Below, piece by piece: positions 16,639-26,454 of a stretch of 64,000 bases of DNA. The notes beneath the pieces are model-generated. The model had not been told where the DNA came from. It did no database searches and saw only the letters and a list, made by a program, of their open reading frames with translations. This stretch comes from CAIVPM01 sp964477265. Its GTDB lineage: Bacteria > Bacteroidota > Bacteroidia > Chitinophagales > Chitinophagaceae. Numbering within the stretch: position 1 is the first letter of the stretch; every line of letters begins with the position of its first letter. Location of the stretch: the NCBI GenBank assembly GCA_964477265.1, contig CAYZDJ010000002.1, forward strand, positions 255,817 to 319,816, given 5' to 3'. The translations under genes were made by a program, and so were the position numbers.

Positions 16639-19488
16639 ATGAATCTTTTTCAACAACAATCTCACGAATTTCACGGCAGACACATTGGTCCAAACAAGGC
16701 TGATACTAAGAAAATGCTTGATACTATTGGTGTTTCAAGTGTAGAAGAATTAGTTGATAAAACTGTTCCTACTGCCATTCGATTAAATAAAGAATTAAAT
16801 ATTCCTGCTGCTGTAAGTGAGTATGAATATTTAACTGAACTGAAAAAAGTTGCAGCAAAAAATAAGGTCTATAAAAACTATATTGGCCAGGGTTATTATG
16901 GCACTATAACGCCAAGTGTAATTCTTAGAAATATTTTTGAAAATCCAGGATGGTACACACAATACACACCTTATCAAGCAGAGATTTCTCAGGGTCGTTT
17001 AGAAAGTTTGTTAAACTATCAAACAATGATTTGCGACCTTACAGGTTTAGAATTAGCCAATGCAAGTTTACTTGACGAAGCAACTGCTGCAGCCGAAGCT
17101 ATGACTATGTTTTATGGTCATAACAACAACACACGCAAAAAGTTTTTTGTTGATAATAACATCTTTCCACAAACAAAAGATTTATTAATTACAAGAGCAA
17201 CACCAGTAGAAATTGAATTGGTTTTTGGTGATTATAAATCTACTAAATTGGATGATAGTTTCTTTGGTGCTATTGTTCAATATCCAAATAATATTGGTAG
17301 TATTGAAGACTACAAATCCTTTATTGATGCAGCTCACAGCGTTGGTGCTTATGTTGTAATGGCAACAGATTTATTGGCTTTAACATTGCTTACAAGTCCT
17401 GGTGAATTAGGTGCAGATTGTGCTGTTGGTAACTCTCAACGTTTTGGTGTGCCAATGGGTTTTGGTGGTCCACACGCTGCATTTTTTGCTACAAAAGATG
17501 AGTTTAAACGTGGTATTCCTGGTCGTATAATTGGCATTAGTATAGATGCACAAAACAATCGTGCATTGCGTATGGCTTTGCAAACTCGTGAGCAACATAT
17601 TAAACGTGAAAAAGCAACTTCAAACATTTGCACAGCACAAGCTTTGCTTGCAAATATGGCTGCAATGTATGCTGTGTATCACGGTGCAGAAGGTTTAAAA
17701 AATATTGCTAAACGTGTTTCTACTTTAGCAAATACATTAAGAACTGCTTTAGGAAAATTAGGATTTAAAAATGAAGGCAAATACTTCTTTGATACATTAA
17801 ATATAGCTTGCGAAGCAAAAAATATTATAGCTATTGCTGAGAAGCATAACGTGAATTTTAGATACATCAACGATAATAGAATTGGTATTTCAATAGATGA
17901 AACAACAACACAAACTGATGTGCTTGACATTGTGTACATCTTTGCTGAAAGCCTTGGTAAAAATGAAGCTGAAATTGAGTTTAACAGTGATGATACATTA
18001 AACAATATTCCAACTTATGCAACACGTACTTCATCTTTCCTTGAACACGCAGTATTTAACACACATTACAGCGAAAGCCAGATGATGCGTTACATTAAAC
18101 AACTTGAAAACAAAGACCTTTCTTTAAATACCAGTATGATTACTTTGGGTAGTTGCACTATGAAGTTGAATGCAGCTACTGAAATGATTCCTGTGAGTTG
18201 GGCTGAGTTTGGTGGCTTGCATCCTTTTATTCCACAAGAACAAGCACAAGGTTACAAACAAATTACAGATGAGTTGAGTGATTATTTATGTGAGATTACA
18301 GGCTTTGATGCTTGTAGCTTGCAACCCAACAGTGGTGCACAAGGCGAGTATGCTGGTTTGTTAACTATAATGGCTTATCACAAAGCACAAGGCAATGCAC
18401 ATAGAAATGTGGTGTTGATTCCTATTTCTGCACACGGCACAAATCCTGCTTCTGCAGTAATGGTGGGTATGAAAGTGGTGATTGTGAAAAGCAATGAAGA
18501 TGGTTCAATTAACATTGATGATTTAAGAGAAAAAGCTCAACTACATAAAGATAATTTAGGTGCTTTGATGGTTACTTATCCAAGCACTTATGGTGTGTTT
18601 GAAGAAGGTATTGTTGAAATATGCAACATCATACACGAATGTGGTGGACAGGTTTATATGGATGGTGCTAATATGAATGCACAGGTTGGATTGACTTCAC
18701 CAGCAACTATTGGTGCTGATGTTTGCCATTTGAATTTACATAAAACTTTTGCAATTCCACACGGTGGTGGTGGGCCTGGAATGGGACCAATTTGTGTGAG
18801 AGAGCATTTGGCGAAACACTTACCATCACACGTTTCTATTGGTGGTAGCAATGCAGTTAGTGCTGCAAATTTTGGTTCAGCATCTATACTTTTAATTAGT
18901 TATGCTTATATAAAAATGTTGGGTTATGATGGCGTAAAAAAATCTACTGAATATGCTATTTTAAATGCCAATTATATGAAGGCAAGATTGAAACAACATT
19001 ATCCAATTTTATATACAGGCAAAAATGGAACTTGTGCTCACGAATTTATTGTTGACCTAAGACCATATAAACAAAGTGCAGGTATTGAAGCTGAAGATGT
19101 GGCTAAAAGGCTTATAGATTATGGCTTTCACGCACCAACAATGAGTTTTCCTGTGGCTGGAACAATAATGATTGAGCCAACAGAAAGTGAAGACAAAGCA
19201 GAGTTGGATAGATTTTGTGATGCTTTAATTGCCATTCATAATGAAATAAAAGCTGTTGAAAATGGAACAATGGATAAAGCAGATAATCCATTAAAAAACG
19301 CACCACATACACAAGCTGTTATTTGTGCCAATGATTGGACACACAGTTACACAAGACAACAAGCAGCATTTCCATTGCCTTATGTAGCACATAATAAATT
19401 CTGGGCAAGCGTTGCTCGTGTAAACAATACTTATGGCGATAGAAATTTAGTTTGTGCTTGCGAGCCAACTGAAAGTTATGCTGAGTAA
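16639..19488 (+). CDS. gcvP: Glycine dehydrogenase (decarboxylating), P-protein
   Basis: This 949-residue PLP enzyme is the P-protein of the glycine cleavage system and decarboxylates glycine onto the lipoyl arm of the H-protein. It begins with the family segment HEFHGRHIGPNKADTKKML. The PLP lysine is in HLNLHKTFAIPHGGGGPGMG near residue 705. It is the single-chain form, with both halves fused. gcvT and gcvH are not in this window. No glycine riboswitch is visible: the leader is only the dispersed repeat pair. An intrinsic terminator follows. Confidence 0.97.
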   Translation: MNLFQQQSHEFHGRHIGPNKADTKKMLDTIGVSSVEELVDKTVPTAIRLNKELNIPAAVSEYEYLTELKKVAAKNKVYKNYIGQGYYGTITPSVILRNIFENPGWYTQYTPYQAEISQGRLESLLNYQTMICDLTGLELANASLLDEATAAAEAMTMFYGHNNNTRKKFFVDNNIFPQTKDLLITRATPVEIELVFGDYKSTKLDDSFFGAIVQYPNNIGSIEDYKSFIDAAHSVGAYVVMATDLLALTLLTSPGELGADCAVGNSQRFGVPMGFGGPHAAFFATKDEFKRGIPGRIIGISIDAQNNRALRMALQTREQHIKREKATSNICTAQALLANMAAMYAVYHGAEGLKNIAKRVSTLANTLRTALGKLGFKNEGKYFFDTLNIACEAKNIIAIAEKHNVNFRYINDNRIGISIDETTTQTDVLDIVYIFAESLGKNEAEIEFNSDDTLNNIPTYATRTSSFLEHAVFNTHYSESQMMRYIKQLENKDLSLNTSMITLGSCTMKLNAATEMIPVSWAEFGGLHPFIPQEQAQGYKQITDELSDYLCEITGFDACSLQPNSGAQGEYAGLLTIMAYHKAQGNAHRNVVLIPISAHGTNPASAVMVGMKVVIVKSNEDGSINIDDLREKAQLHKDNLGALMVTYPSTYGVFEEGIVEICNIIHECGGQVYMDGANMNAQVGLTSPATIGADVCHLNLHKTFAIPHGGGGPGMGPICVREHLAKHLPSHVSIGGSNAVSAANFGSASILLISYAYIKMLGYDGVKKSTEYAILNANYMKARLKQHYPILYTGKNGTCAHEFIVDLRPYKQSAGIEAEDVAKRLIDYGFHAPTMSFPVAGTIMIEPTESEDKAELDRFCDALIAIHNEIKAVENGTMDKADNPLKNAPHTQAVICANDWTHSYTRQQAAFPLPYVAHNKFWASVARVNNTYGDRNLVCACEPTESYAE

Positions 19489-19518
19489 GATTATATAATT
19501 GTATTCAGAGAATATTAT

Positions 19519-19550
19519 AAAACCCTGCACATTGTGTGGGGTTTTTGTTT
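19519..19550 (+). terminator. Intrinsic terminator after gcvP
   Basis: AAAACCC-T-GCACA pairs with TGTG-G-GGTTTT around a short loop and is followed by TTTTTGTTTT. Position and T-run are typical for rho-independent termination on the plus strand. Confidence 0.8.
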
Positions 19551-19580
19551 TATAAAATCTAACAAAAACAATGCATTACT

Positions 19581-20006
19581 TTGCATTCTTTTATTAGCAA
19601 CTTGGAATTATATAAAAACATAATATTATTTGATGGCGTTTGTAATTTGTGCAACGGCCTAGTACAGTTTGTTATAAAAAGGGATAAGAAAAGTATTTTC
19701 AAATTTGCTTCCTTGCAATCAGATTTTGGGCAACAATTCCTGCAACAGAATAACCTTTCTGCCACAACTTTCAATTCCTTTATTTATGTAAGGAATAACA
19801 CGATACTTCAAAAATCAACTGCTGCTTTATATGTTCTGAAAGACCTGTCAACTTTGGCTTCTGTGCTTTTTGTGTTTATTCTAATACCAGCATTTATAAG
19901 AAATTTTATTTACGATATTGTAGCAAAAAACAGATATAAGTGGTTTGGTAAAAAAGATGAATGCATTGTGCCAACACCAGCATTAAAGGAAAAGTTCTTA
20001 GGCTAA
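19581..20006 (+). CDS. DCC family thiol-disulfide oxidoreductase (DUF393)
   Basis: This 141-residue protein carries the DCC motif at its start in NIILFDGVCNLCNGLVQFVI, which names the family. Relatives are thioredoxin-like proteins with a CxxC pair and unproven redox roles. The rest fits the family, including FKFASLQSDFGQQFL and a hydrophobic segment near residues 95-115. No ATG or GTG is in frame ahead of the motif: the start must be TTG at 19581 or TTG at 19602. The nearby ATG at 19571 is in another frame and stops after eight codons. It converges on the S8 protease gene with a 5-bp gap. Confidence 0.8.
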   Translation: MHSFISNLELYKNIILFDGVCNLCNGLVQFVIKRDKKSIFKFASLQSDFGQQFLQQNNLSATTFNSFIYVRNNTILQKSTAALYVLKDLSTLASVLFVFILIPAFIRNFIYDIVAKNRYKWFGKKDECIVPTPALKEKFLG

Positions 20007-20011
20007 TAAAC

Positions 20012-23000
20012 TTATTTTATTACTACTAATTTTTTAGCAAAATTCTTATTGCCGTGTACAATCTTAATAAAGTAAATACCACTTGAAATTGATGCAATGT
20101 CTAACTTGTCAGAAAAAGAATTTGAGCTGGCAGAATATGCTTTAGCTAAACAAGCCCTACCCAAAACATCGTAAACATAAATTTGTGTAGTTGCATTTTC
20201 ATCGCTTTCAAATGCAATGTTTACAATATTTTTAGCAGGATTTGGGTAAATACTTATTTCACCAGAACTAGCTGGCTTATACACATTGCTGCTTTGCCTG
20301 CAACCACCAAAGTCTGTAACAACAACAGTATAGTTTCCTGCTGCAATTGGCTTATACACCTGATTGGTTTCTCTTGCAATATCAACTCCATCTTTTTGCC
20401 ATTGATAGTTAACGCCAAGGCTGCTAACTAATGTGTCGCCAAGTTTTGTAATAGTTGGCAATGCGACAACAGTGGGTATTACAGCAACTTTGTCACTTAC
20501 GCAATCAAGTGTTTTTACCTGCATATTGTATAAGTAGTAATAAAAGCTATCAGGATTTGTTGCATTGTTTCCTGTAATGCTAATAATACCTGGAATATTG
20601 TAAGGATAAGGGTTTGCAGCAACCTTGTTGTTCCTGAAAATATTGGCAATACTATCAGTAGTAACTATTATGGCATGTTTGCCTTTAGGCAACAATAAAT
20701 TTATATTATACACCAAACCTGTATCTGCAACATCATTGCCACTTACATTGCCTGTTTGCTGTGCAGGACGAGACGCTAAAACATTTATGGTTGTTGAGCT
20801 TAAAGTGTTGTATGTATATGTTCCATTTGGAAATACAGCTTTTATATCTGCAACAGTAATTGTAATTTTTCCTGGATATGCAGTATATAGTTTTGCACTT
20901 TGCAACAGCACAGGCACTGTATCAATAAAAGTAAAATAGTTGCGTCCGTTTATCTGGTAATCTCCAGTTGCAGAAATATTTTTATTAACTGCACCTAAGG
21001 TTGTTGCAACACCAGTGCTTACATAATATTTATTTGAAATGGTTGTTGTGCTTGTGTTTGAGCCAGTAGCAACAGGCAAATTACTTGTAGCGTTGCTATA
21101 CCATGCATAGCTTTGGTAATCATTTGTGCCAAATAATTTTAAGGTAGCGATGTTGTTACAAATATCTGCTGAACCATTTACTGTACTAGGTTTAGACTTG
21201 ATGGTAATTGCACTTACTATAGTATCATTTGTACTATTCTGGTCATTGCTTAAGCTACTAAAAACCGTTATTGCATAGGTGCTGTCAGCAATAGTTATAA
21301 ATGGATTTTGAAAAGTATATACAACACTTTCGCCACTAAAAAGCTTTGGTGCATAATTGCCAAACATAGTAGCCACAGTAGCTCCAGCATTTTTCACAAT
21401 TGCAGTTAAAGGAATATTCTCAACAGCGATATCTCCATTATTTGTTATTCTTACACTTATATATTGAACATTGTTTGCACAAAAATTTGTTGCAGGTAAA
21501 CTTATTTCATTAACAGCTATATCTTTTTCTGGTGCAATAAATTTAACTGAATAATCTTGTATAGTGCCATTTAAAGAAGCAAGTGTACAAGCATCAAATG
21601 CAGATGCAACAGTAGTTTCAGCTACAACCAAACGCATTAACGTAGTGTTGCCAATAATTATGTTTTTAAGTATGGCAATATTTGCATTAACAGTTCCAAT
21701 GCCAACAACGGCATTGCTTGTAAACGCTAATTCATTGGCATCAGCAAAGCTTCCATTATTGTTATAATCTACATACAGCTTGGCAATTTTATTATTACCA
21801 GTCGCATTGCAATTGCTTAATCCAATATTCAAATTATATATTTTTCCTGGCTGAAGAAATGCAATTGCATTGGTATTATTATCATAATTATTGCAAGTAT
21901 TGCTGGCATTAAAAATATTGGCAAACCGAAAGCTATCAACCTTTACACTATTATTATTTACTACAAGTGGCTTGCAAAAAATGCTTCCACCAATACCATT
22001 AACAATTAACGAAAAATTCTGACTGCCTCTTTGCAATGTTGCTTTATGTGTAATTTGGATAGTATAAGTTTCACCAGGTATTGCATTGTCAATTTCAATG
22101 CGTTCTACATTGTCTCTAAAGTTATCTGCTTTGGTTGCTGCAAGGCTTGGTACAGCAGGGTTTAAAACCCATGGAAAATAAGTATTGGCATCTTTAATAA
22201 TCCTTATATCCAAATCATTAATCAACTTTAACGATGGATTATTTAACAAGTTTGTTGTAGTTGGTTCGCCAACAATATCTGTCCAAACTATTGTTGCCAT
22301 TAGCTTTCCATTGCCACTTGCAACTACATTCAGTTTAAAAGTATCGTTATTGTTTAATGTTGTTTCAATTATTTTACTAAAAGCAGTGTCTTTGCCAGCA
22401 ATAATATTTGCAGCTTTTTCAGCATTCAATAATCCCCAACCAAATTTATAATCTGGTCCATCTGCATCGCCACTTTCATTTGCAGTATGTATTGCTAAAG
22501 CCTTTATTGAAGCAGCTTTCATAAAGTTACTATTATTTTTTTTGCTATATAATTCCTGCAATAAAAACAAGCTGCCTGTAACATTTGGTGCAGCCATTGA
22601 AGTACCTGAAATTGCACCATAACTTGAAGGTGCATCTGTGCAGCTAATAACATCAACACCAGCTGCAACAAGGTCTGGCTTTATTCTTCCATCATCTGTT
22701 GGTCCATAATTGCTGAAGCTACTCATTTTAATGTCAGCAATTTTAACAGAGCCACTTATTATACCTTCAACAGCACCAACAGTTAAAATATTTTTTGCAC
22801 AACCATAAGTTGGTATTATGTCATATCCATTATTACTCGACATTCCAACAGGTCTGTTTCCAGCATCAACATATTGTCCAAGTCCATTGTCATAAATTTT
22901 ATAGGGTTGCCCAACTGTTGGTCCATTCTGGTCTCTGTTGTTGCCAGATGATTTTACAATTAAATAATAAGGAGCATTGAATGCAATAGAATCGAACAGC

Positions 23001-23719
23001 TGAGTCTCTTCATTATAAATACCAAATTTATAATCAGCAGTATCACCAGTATTTCCATTAAAAATCCAATCGCCATTTCCAAGCTTATTCCATCCACAGG
23101 TATTGCCATAAGAATGATTTGACAGTAAAAGGTTAGATGCTTGAGAAGCCATCTCTGAAATGTGGTTATTAAAATTATAGCTTAGTATCTGCTCTGAACC
23201 AAATGCCATTCCTTTTGCAGTAGGATTTGCACCAGTTGCAATCATAGTGCCTGCAACATGTGTTGAATGTGAGGCGACGCCAGATAAATCTTTAACTATT
23301 GCCCTTCCATTAATTTCAATATGATTATTGTTTACAGCACCTCCATCCCAAATTGCAATTTTGCCTTTCATATTTGCTGATGAACCAGAAAGGTTAAATC
23401 CATTTTGCCATAAATAATTTGTGTGCGTAGTAGCTGCACTTGTTGTGTTGTTGTCAGTTTGTGTATATACAGGAAACCCTTTGCTGTCAATACCTGTAAG
23501 CAAAATAATTTTGTTTGAGTCAATGCTTTTTAAAACCAAATCCCAGCCTTTTTGCTTTGCAATAAGCATTAAATTGTCATAATCTTTTTGTTCTTTGGCT
23601 TTATATAAAACAGCAAGTCGTTGCAATGCAGTTGCTTGCTTTAAAGGTTGTGCAATGCAAATTATTGGTACTGCTATAATAGCAACCAAAACAATTTTTA
23701 TTTTAGAAAATGAAAGCAT
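20012..23719 (-). CDS. Secreted S8 (subtilisin-like) serine protease with type IX sorting domain
   Basis: The 1235-residue protein starts MLSFSKIKIVLVAIIAVPII, a signal peptide ending near CIAQ. Its S8 catalytic triad is seen as aspartate in KIAIWDGGAV, histidine in SHSTHVAGTM and serine in GTSMAAPNVTG. The catalytic domain is followed by a propeptidase-type beta domain, CARDB-like beta-sandwich domains (EIPLTAIVKNAGATVATM region) and a Por sorting domain at the end (ISIYPNPAKNIVNIAFES to KLVVIK). It should cross the outer membrane by type IX secretion and act on the surface or outside. A longer frame to 23923 overlaps the divergent GNAT gene and is rejected. Confidence 0.93.
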   Translation of the reverse strand: MLSFSKIKIVLVAIIAVPIICIAQPLKQATALQRLAVLYKAKEQKDYDNLMLIAKQKGWDLVLKSIDSNKIILLTGIDSKGFPVYTQTDNNTTSAATTHTNYLWQNGFNLSGSSANMKGKIAIWDGGAVNNNHIEINGRAIVKDLSGVASHSTHVAGTMIATGANPTAKGMAFGSEQILSYNFNNHISEMASQASNLLLSNHSYGNTCGWNKLGNGDWIFNGNTGDTADYKFGIYNEETQLFDSIAFNAPYYLIVKSSGNNRDQNGPTVGQPYKIYDNGLGQYVDAGNRPVGMSSNNGYDIIPTYGCAKNILTVGAVEGIISGSVKIADIKMSSFSNYGPTDDGRIKPDLVAAGVDVISCTDAPSSYGAISGTSMAAPNVTGSLFLLQELYSKKNNSNFMKAASIKALAIHTANESGDADGPDYKFGWGLLNAEKAANIIAGKDTAFSKIIETTLNNNDTFKLNVVASGNGKLMATIVWTDIVGEPTTTNLLNNPSLKLINDLDIRIIKDANTYFPWVLNPAVPSLAATKADNFRDNVERIEIDNAIPGETYTIQITHKATLQRGSQNFSLIVNGIGGSIFCKPLVVNNNSVKVDSFRFANIFNASNTCNNYDNNTNAIAFLQPGKIYNLNIGLSNCNATGNNKIAKLYVDYNNNGSFADANELAFTSNAVVGIGTVNANIAILKNIIIGNTTLMRLVVAETTVASAFDACTLASLNGTIQDYSVKFIAPEKDIAVNEISLPATNFCANNVQYISVRITNNGDIAVENIPLTAIVKNAGATVATMFGNYAPKLFSGESVVYTFQNPFITIADSTYAITVFSSLSNDQNSTNDTIVSAITIKSKPSTVNGSADICNNIATLKLFGTNDYQSYAWYSNATSNLPVATGSNTSTTTISNKYYVSTGVATTLGAVNKNISATGDYQINGRNYFTFIDTVPVLLQSAKLYTAYPGKITITVADIKAVFPNGTYTYNTLSSTTINVLASRPAQQTGNVSGNDVADTGLVYNINLLLPKGKHAIIVTTDSIANIFRNNKVAANPYPYNIPGIISITGNNATNPDSFYYYLYNMQVKTLDCVSDKVAVIPTVVALPTITKLGDTLVSSLGVNYQWQKDGVDIARETNQVYKPIAAGNYTVVVTDFGGCRQSSNVYKPASSGEISIYPNPAKNIVNIAFESDENATTQIYVYDVLGRACLAKAYSASSNSFSDKLDIASISSGIYFIKIVHGNKNFAKKLVVIK

Positions 23720-23747
23720 TTGTGATATAAGCCTTAAAGATATTTTA

Positions 23748-23755
23748 CAAAAATA
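23748..23755 (-). promoter_or_regulatory. Probable promoter -7 box of the S8 protease gene
   Basis: On the minus strand the sequence is TATTTTTG, matching TAnnTTTG, 28 bp before the chosen ATG at 23719. This supports the shorter start for the protease. Confidence 0.5.
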
Positions 23756-23822
23756 ACCATAGTTACACAGTGTATAAACAACTATTTTGTATAAATGGTT
23801 AAGCTGTAAATGTGTAAAACTA

Positions 23823-23830
23823 TAGTTTTG
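23823..23830 (+). promoter_or_regulatory. Probable promoter -7 box of the GNAT gene at 23847
   Basis: TAGTTTTG matches TAnnTTTG and lies 16 bp ahead of the ATG, giving a very short leader. It is divergent from the protease promoter. Confidence 0.45.
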
Positions 23831-23846
23831 TTTTTTATAGTTTTTT

Positions 23847-24317
23847 ATGCAAAATAGTTTTTTTGAAATAAGATACGATAACTGCAAAATAAGTACCAAC
23901 AAGGCTTTGCTTAATATTGACACTATTCACAAGTATCTTTCTACTGAAAGTTATTGGGCATTGGATATTCCTAAACAAACTGTTGAACGTGCTATTGAAA
24001 ATTCAATTTGCTTTGGTGTTTATAAAAACGACAAGCAAATTGGTTTTGCAAGAATGATAACAGACAAGGCAACATTTGCTTATCTGGCAGATGTATTTAT
24101 TGTTAAAGAAGAGCAAGGCAATGGCTTTGGAAAATTATTAATGCAAGCCATTCACCAACACCCAGATTTGCAAGGCTTGAGAAGATTATTGCTAACAACA
24201 AGAGATGCACATACATTATATGAACAATTTGGTTGGCAAAGAATAAATGATGACTTGAAAAGTAGATTAATGACTATTAACAAACCTAATATTTACAAGG
24301 AAAATAAACAACCTTAA
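23847..24317 (+). CDS. GNAT family N-acetyltransferase
   Basis: This 156-residue acetyltransferase has the segment RMITDKATFAYLADVFIVKEEQGNGFGKLLM, containing the acetyl-CoA loop (EEQGNGFG), and motif B in LLTTRDAHTLYEQFGWQRIN. The pattern with LSTESYWALDIPKQTVERAIENS near residues 29-50 belongs to a widespread GNAT subgroup with one strongly conserved N-terminal half and unknown acceptors. A second GNAT gene starts 9 bp downstream, so the two form a short operon. Confidence 0.87.
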   Translation: MQNSFFEIRYDNCKISTNKALLNIDTIHKYLSTESYWALDIPKQTVERAIENSICFGVYKNDKQIGFARMITDKATFAYLADVFIVKEEQGNGFGKLLMQAIHQHPDLQGLRRLLLTTRDAHTLYEQFGWQRINDDLKSRLMTINKPNIYKENKQP

Positions 24318-24326
24318 AATTATTTT

Positions 24327-24866
24327 ATGGAAATTATTTTTGAAACTGAAAGATTGTACCTGAGAAAATTTACAATGGACGACAGTGAATTATTGTTCAG
24401 CCTGAATAATAACCCTGAAGTTTTAAAATATCTTCACGAACCACCACCTGTTTTAGAAAAAATGAAATCGGTTTTGGCAGATATTATTTTGCCACAATAT
24501 CATTTATACAATCATGGACGCTGGGCTGTGCATTTAAAAACTGATAATGAATTTATAGGCTGGTGTGGTTTAAAATATGTAAAGGAAAGAGATGAGATAG
24601 ATTTAGGCTACCGTTTTTTTGAACAATATTGGGGCAAAGGCTTTGCAACAGAAAGTGCAAAAGCTACTGTAAAATATGGCTTTGAGCAGTTGAGATTAGA
24701 TAGAATAATGGCTCAGGCACATGTAGATAATATTGCTTCTCAAAATGTTATTGAAAAATGCGGATTGCAATTTTACCAAAATAGCTTTAGCGATGGCTGC
24801 AATGTGAAACAATATGAAATATTCAAGGAAAAATATTATCATGTTTTGCACAATAATAAAAATTAA
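24327..24866 (+). CDS. GNAT family acetyltransferase, RimJ/RimL-like
   Basis: The 179-residue protein has the RimJ/RimL-type layout: FETERLYLRKFTMDDSELLFS at the start, FIGWCGLKYV, then EIDLGYRFFEQYWGKGFATES with the acetyl-CoA loop, and VDNIASQNVIEKCGLQFYQN near the end. Relatives acetylate ribosomal protein N-termini or small molecules such as antibiotics. No specific acceptor can be assigned. It is 9 bp from the GNAT gene upstream and is probably cotranscribed. Confidence 0.87.
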   Translation: MEIIFETERLYLRKFTMDDSELLFSLNNNPEVLKYLHEPPPVLEKMKSVLADIILPQYHLYNHGRWAVHLKTDNEFIGWCGLKYVKERDEIDLGYRFFEQYWGKGFATESAKATVKYGFEQLRLDRIMAQAHVDNIASQNVIEKCGLQFYQNSFSDGCNVKQYEIFKEKYYHVLHNNKN

Positions 24867-24928
24867 TTCTTTCATACAATCTATTAAACTAACTTTCGTT
24901 ATTAATTTGCAACTTCTACCTTTACATT

Positions 24929-25231
24929 ATGATTGTGAATAACGAATTTGATATTAAAGAACTAAATTTTGTTGAAACCAATATTGCATCACAACATCCA
25001 TTTACATTAATTGTATGGAACGATGATGTAAACACGTTTGAATGGATTATAGAATCTTTGATTGAAGTATGCCAGCACACTGAAGAACAAGCTGAGCAAT
25101 GTGCTATGATTATTCATTTTCAAGGAAAATATGCTGTAAAAAATGGCGACCTTGAAACGCTAAAACCTATGTGCAACTCTATTACAGAACGTGGCATAAA
25201 TGCTACTATTGAAGAGGTTGCCCACAAATAA
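24929..25231 (+). CDS. clpS: ATP-dependent Clp protease adaptor ClpS
   Basis: The 100-residue protein is the N-recognin ClpS, which delivers proteins with destabilising N-terminal residues to the ClpA/ClpC unfoldase. The core motif WNDDVNTFEWIIESLIEVCQ fits the ClpS N-degron pocket (D-D-N-T-F pattern), and the rest (EEQAEQCAMIIHFQGKYAV and GINATIEEV) aligns with the usual domain end. The length is standard. No clpA or clpP lies in the window. Confidence 0.94.
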   Translation: MIVNNEFDIKELNFVETNIASQHPFTLIVWNDDVNTFEWIIESLIEVCQHTEEQAEQCAMIIHFQGKYAVKNGDLETLKPMCNSITERGINATIEEVAHK

Positions 25232-25335
25232 TTTCTCTCTCTCTTTTCTTCTACATAAAAAATATTCCCTTGATTAAGGGTATTATATAATGGCTATTTT
25301 AATTTTACTTTGTATTTACCGTTAATGGTAATTAT

Positions 25336-25872
25336 ATGAAAAATCTAAATAGTTTTTTTTATGCCTTGGTCATTTTGCTCTTCACTTCTTGTGTGTCAGG
25401 AAGAAAGGTACATTTTACACAAGACATTCGCAATAGGCTTGAAGCAAAGAATAATGACTTAACCAAACTACAGTATTATGCTGGTGGTGATATAATACTT
25501 GCAAGAGAAATATCATCGGACACAGCAAAGATTGTAAAGGGAGAAGTTGTTTTGCAAAATGGAAAATATTATGAAACCATAACACTGAAAAGGAATACAA
25601 AAGGTGTGTGCGTTGCTGTTTATCCCAATAGATTAAACGTTTCGTTTGATGCCAATAACAATAATTTTTTACCATTTGTGCTTGCAGCAGATAACACATA
25701 TCAGATTTTAAACAATGATGTTTATGGTAATAACGTAAGTGTTATTTGGTATAATGGAAAGCAATATATTCTCAACTATTCTGGCAATATTCCAAACCTA
25801 CTCATCAAAAAAAGCGATGTAAATAACACCGATACTGATAGTAAGGTAATGAAAGGCAGAAAAGTAAATTAA
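25336..25872 (+). CDS. Lipoprotein, polysaccharide-export-like opening
   Basis: This 178-residue protein has a lipoprotein signal peptide, SFFYALVILLFTSCVSGRKV, with the lipobox cysteine near residue 19. The mature part is beta-rich (KLQYYAGGDIILAREISSDT, RGEVVLQNGKYYETITLK-like pattern) and I do not recognise a named family. It probably sits on the periplasmic side of the outer membrane. It stands between clpS and aroK with its own leader. Confidence 0.7.
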   Translation: MKNLNSFFYALVILLFTSCVSGRKVHFTQDIRNRLEAKNNDLTKLQYYAGGDIILAREISSDTAKIVKGEVVLQNGKYYETITLKRNTKGVCVAVYPNRLNVSFDANNNNFLPFVLAADNTYQILNNDVYGNNVSVIWYNGKQYILNYSGNIPNLLIKKSDVNNTDTDSKVMKGRKVN

Positions 25873-25953
25873 TTTATATTTCTTTGTTGGCAAATTATTG
25901 CCATTAATACTTCACAAAATATTACTGAAAACCTAAAGCCAAAACTCTTTTTT

Positions 25954-26454
25954 TTGATTGGTTTAATGGGTTGTGGCAAAACTTTTTTTGCCAAAGAGTT
26001 ATCTGAAAAATTTAACTACAATTTTATAGATATAGATGACATTGTTGAGTTTGAATTAAAAGCTACAATTGCTGAAACCTTTGCTACCAAAGGCGAAGAT
26101 TACTTTAGGCAAATGGAACACAAAGTTTTGTTGCAACAAATTGCAGCAGCTAATAAGCCAACAATTATTGCAACTGGTGGCGGCACACCTTGTTATTATA
26201 ATGCAATTGACGTAATGAATAAAATTGGTGTTACTATTTGGCTTAATCAATCAATTGAAAAAATTACTGATAACATAAACAACAAAAAAAAGCATCGTCC
26301 TTTGTTGAATAATATTGATGATGATAAGTTACATGAACATTTAAAAAGCTTGTTGCAGCAAAGGTTTGATTGCTATAGCAAAAGCCAGCATAAACTTGTT
26401 GATGAACAAATTTCAATAGAAAATTTACAAAAAATAATTTTACAATATGCATAA
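25954..26454 (+). CDS. aroK: Shikimate kinase
   Basis: This protein of about 166 residues phosphorylates shikimate in chorismate synthesis. It has the P-loop IGLMGCGKTFFAKEL, the shikimate-contacting DIDDIVEFE, the arginine in EDYFRQMEHKVL, and ATGGGTPCY. The start is uncertain. No ATG or GTG is in frame ahead of the P-loop, and the TTG at 25954 would cut into the first beta strand (residues KLFFLIG are encoded from 25942). The frame is open back to a stop at 25870, and an ATT at 25903 is the best alternative. Its pathway partner aroE lies at 39206. It overlaps the next gene by 8 bp. Confidence 0.9.
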   Translation: MIGLMGCGKTFFAKELSEKFNYNFIDIDDIVEFELKATIAETFATKGEDYFRQMEHKVLLQQIAAANKPTIIATGGGTPCYYNAIDVMNKIGVTIWLNQSIEKITDNINNKKKHRPLLNNIDDDKLHEHLKSLLQQRFDCYSKSQHKLVDEQISIENLQKIILQYA

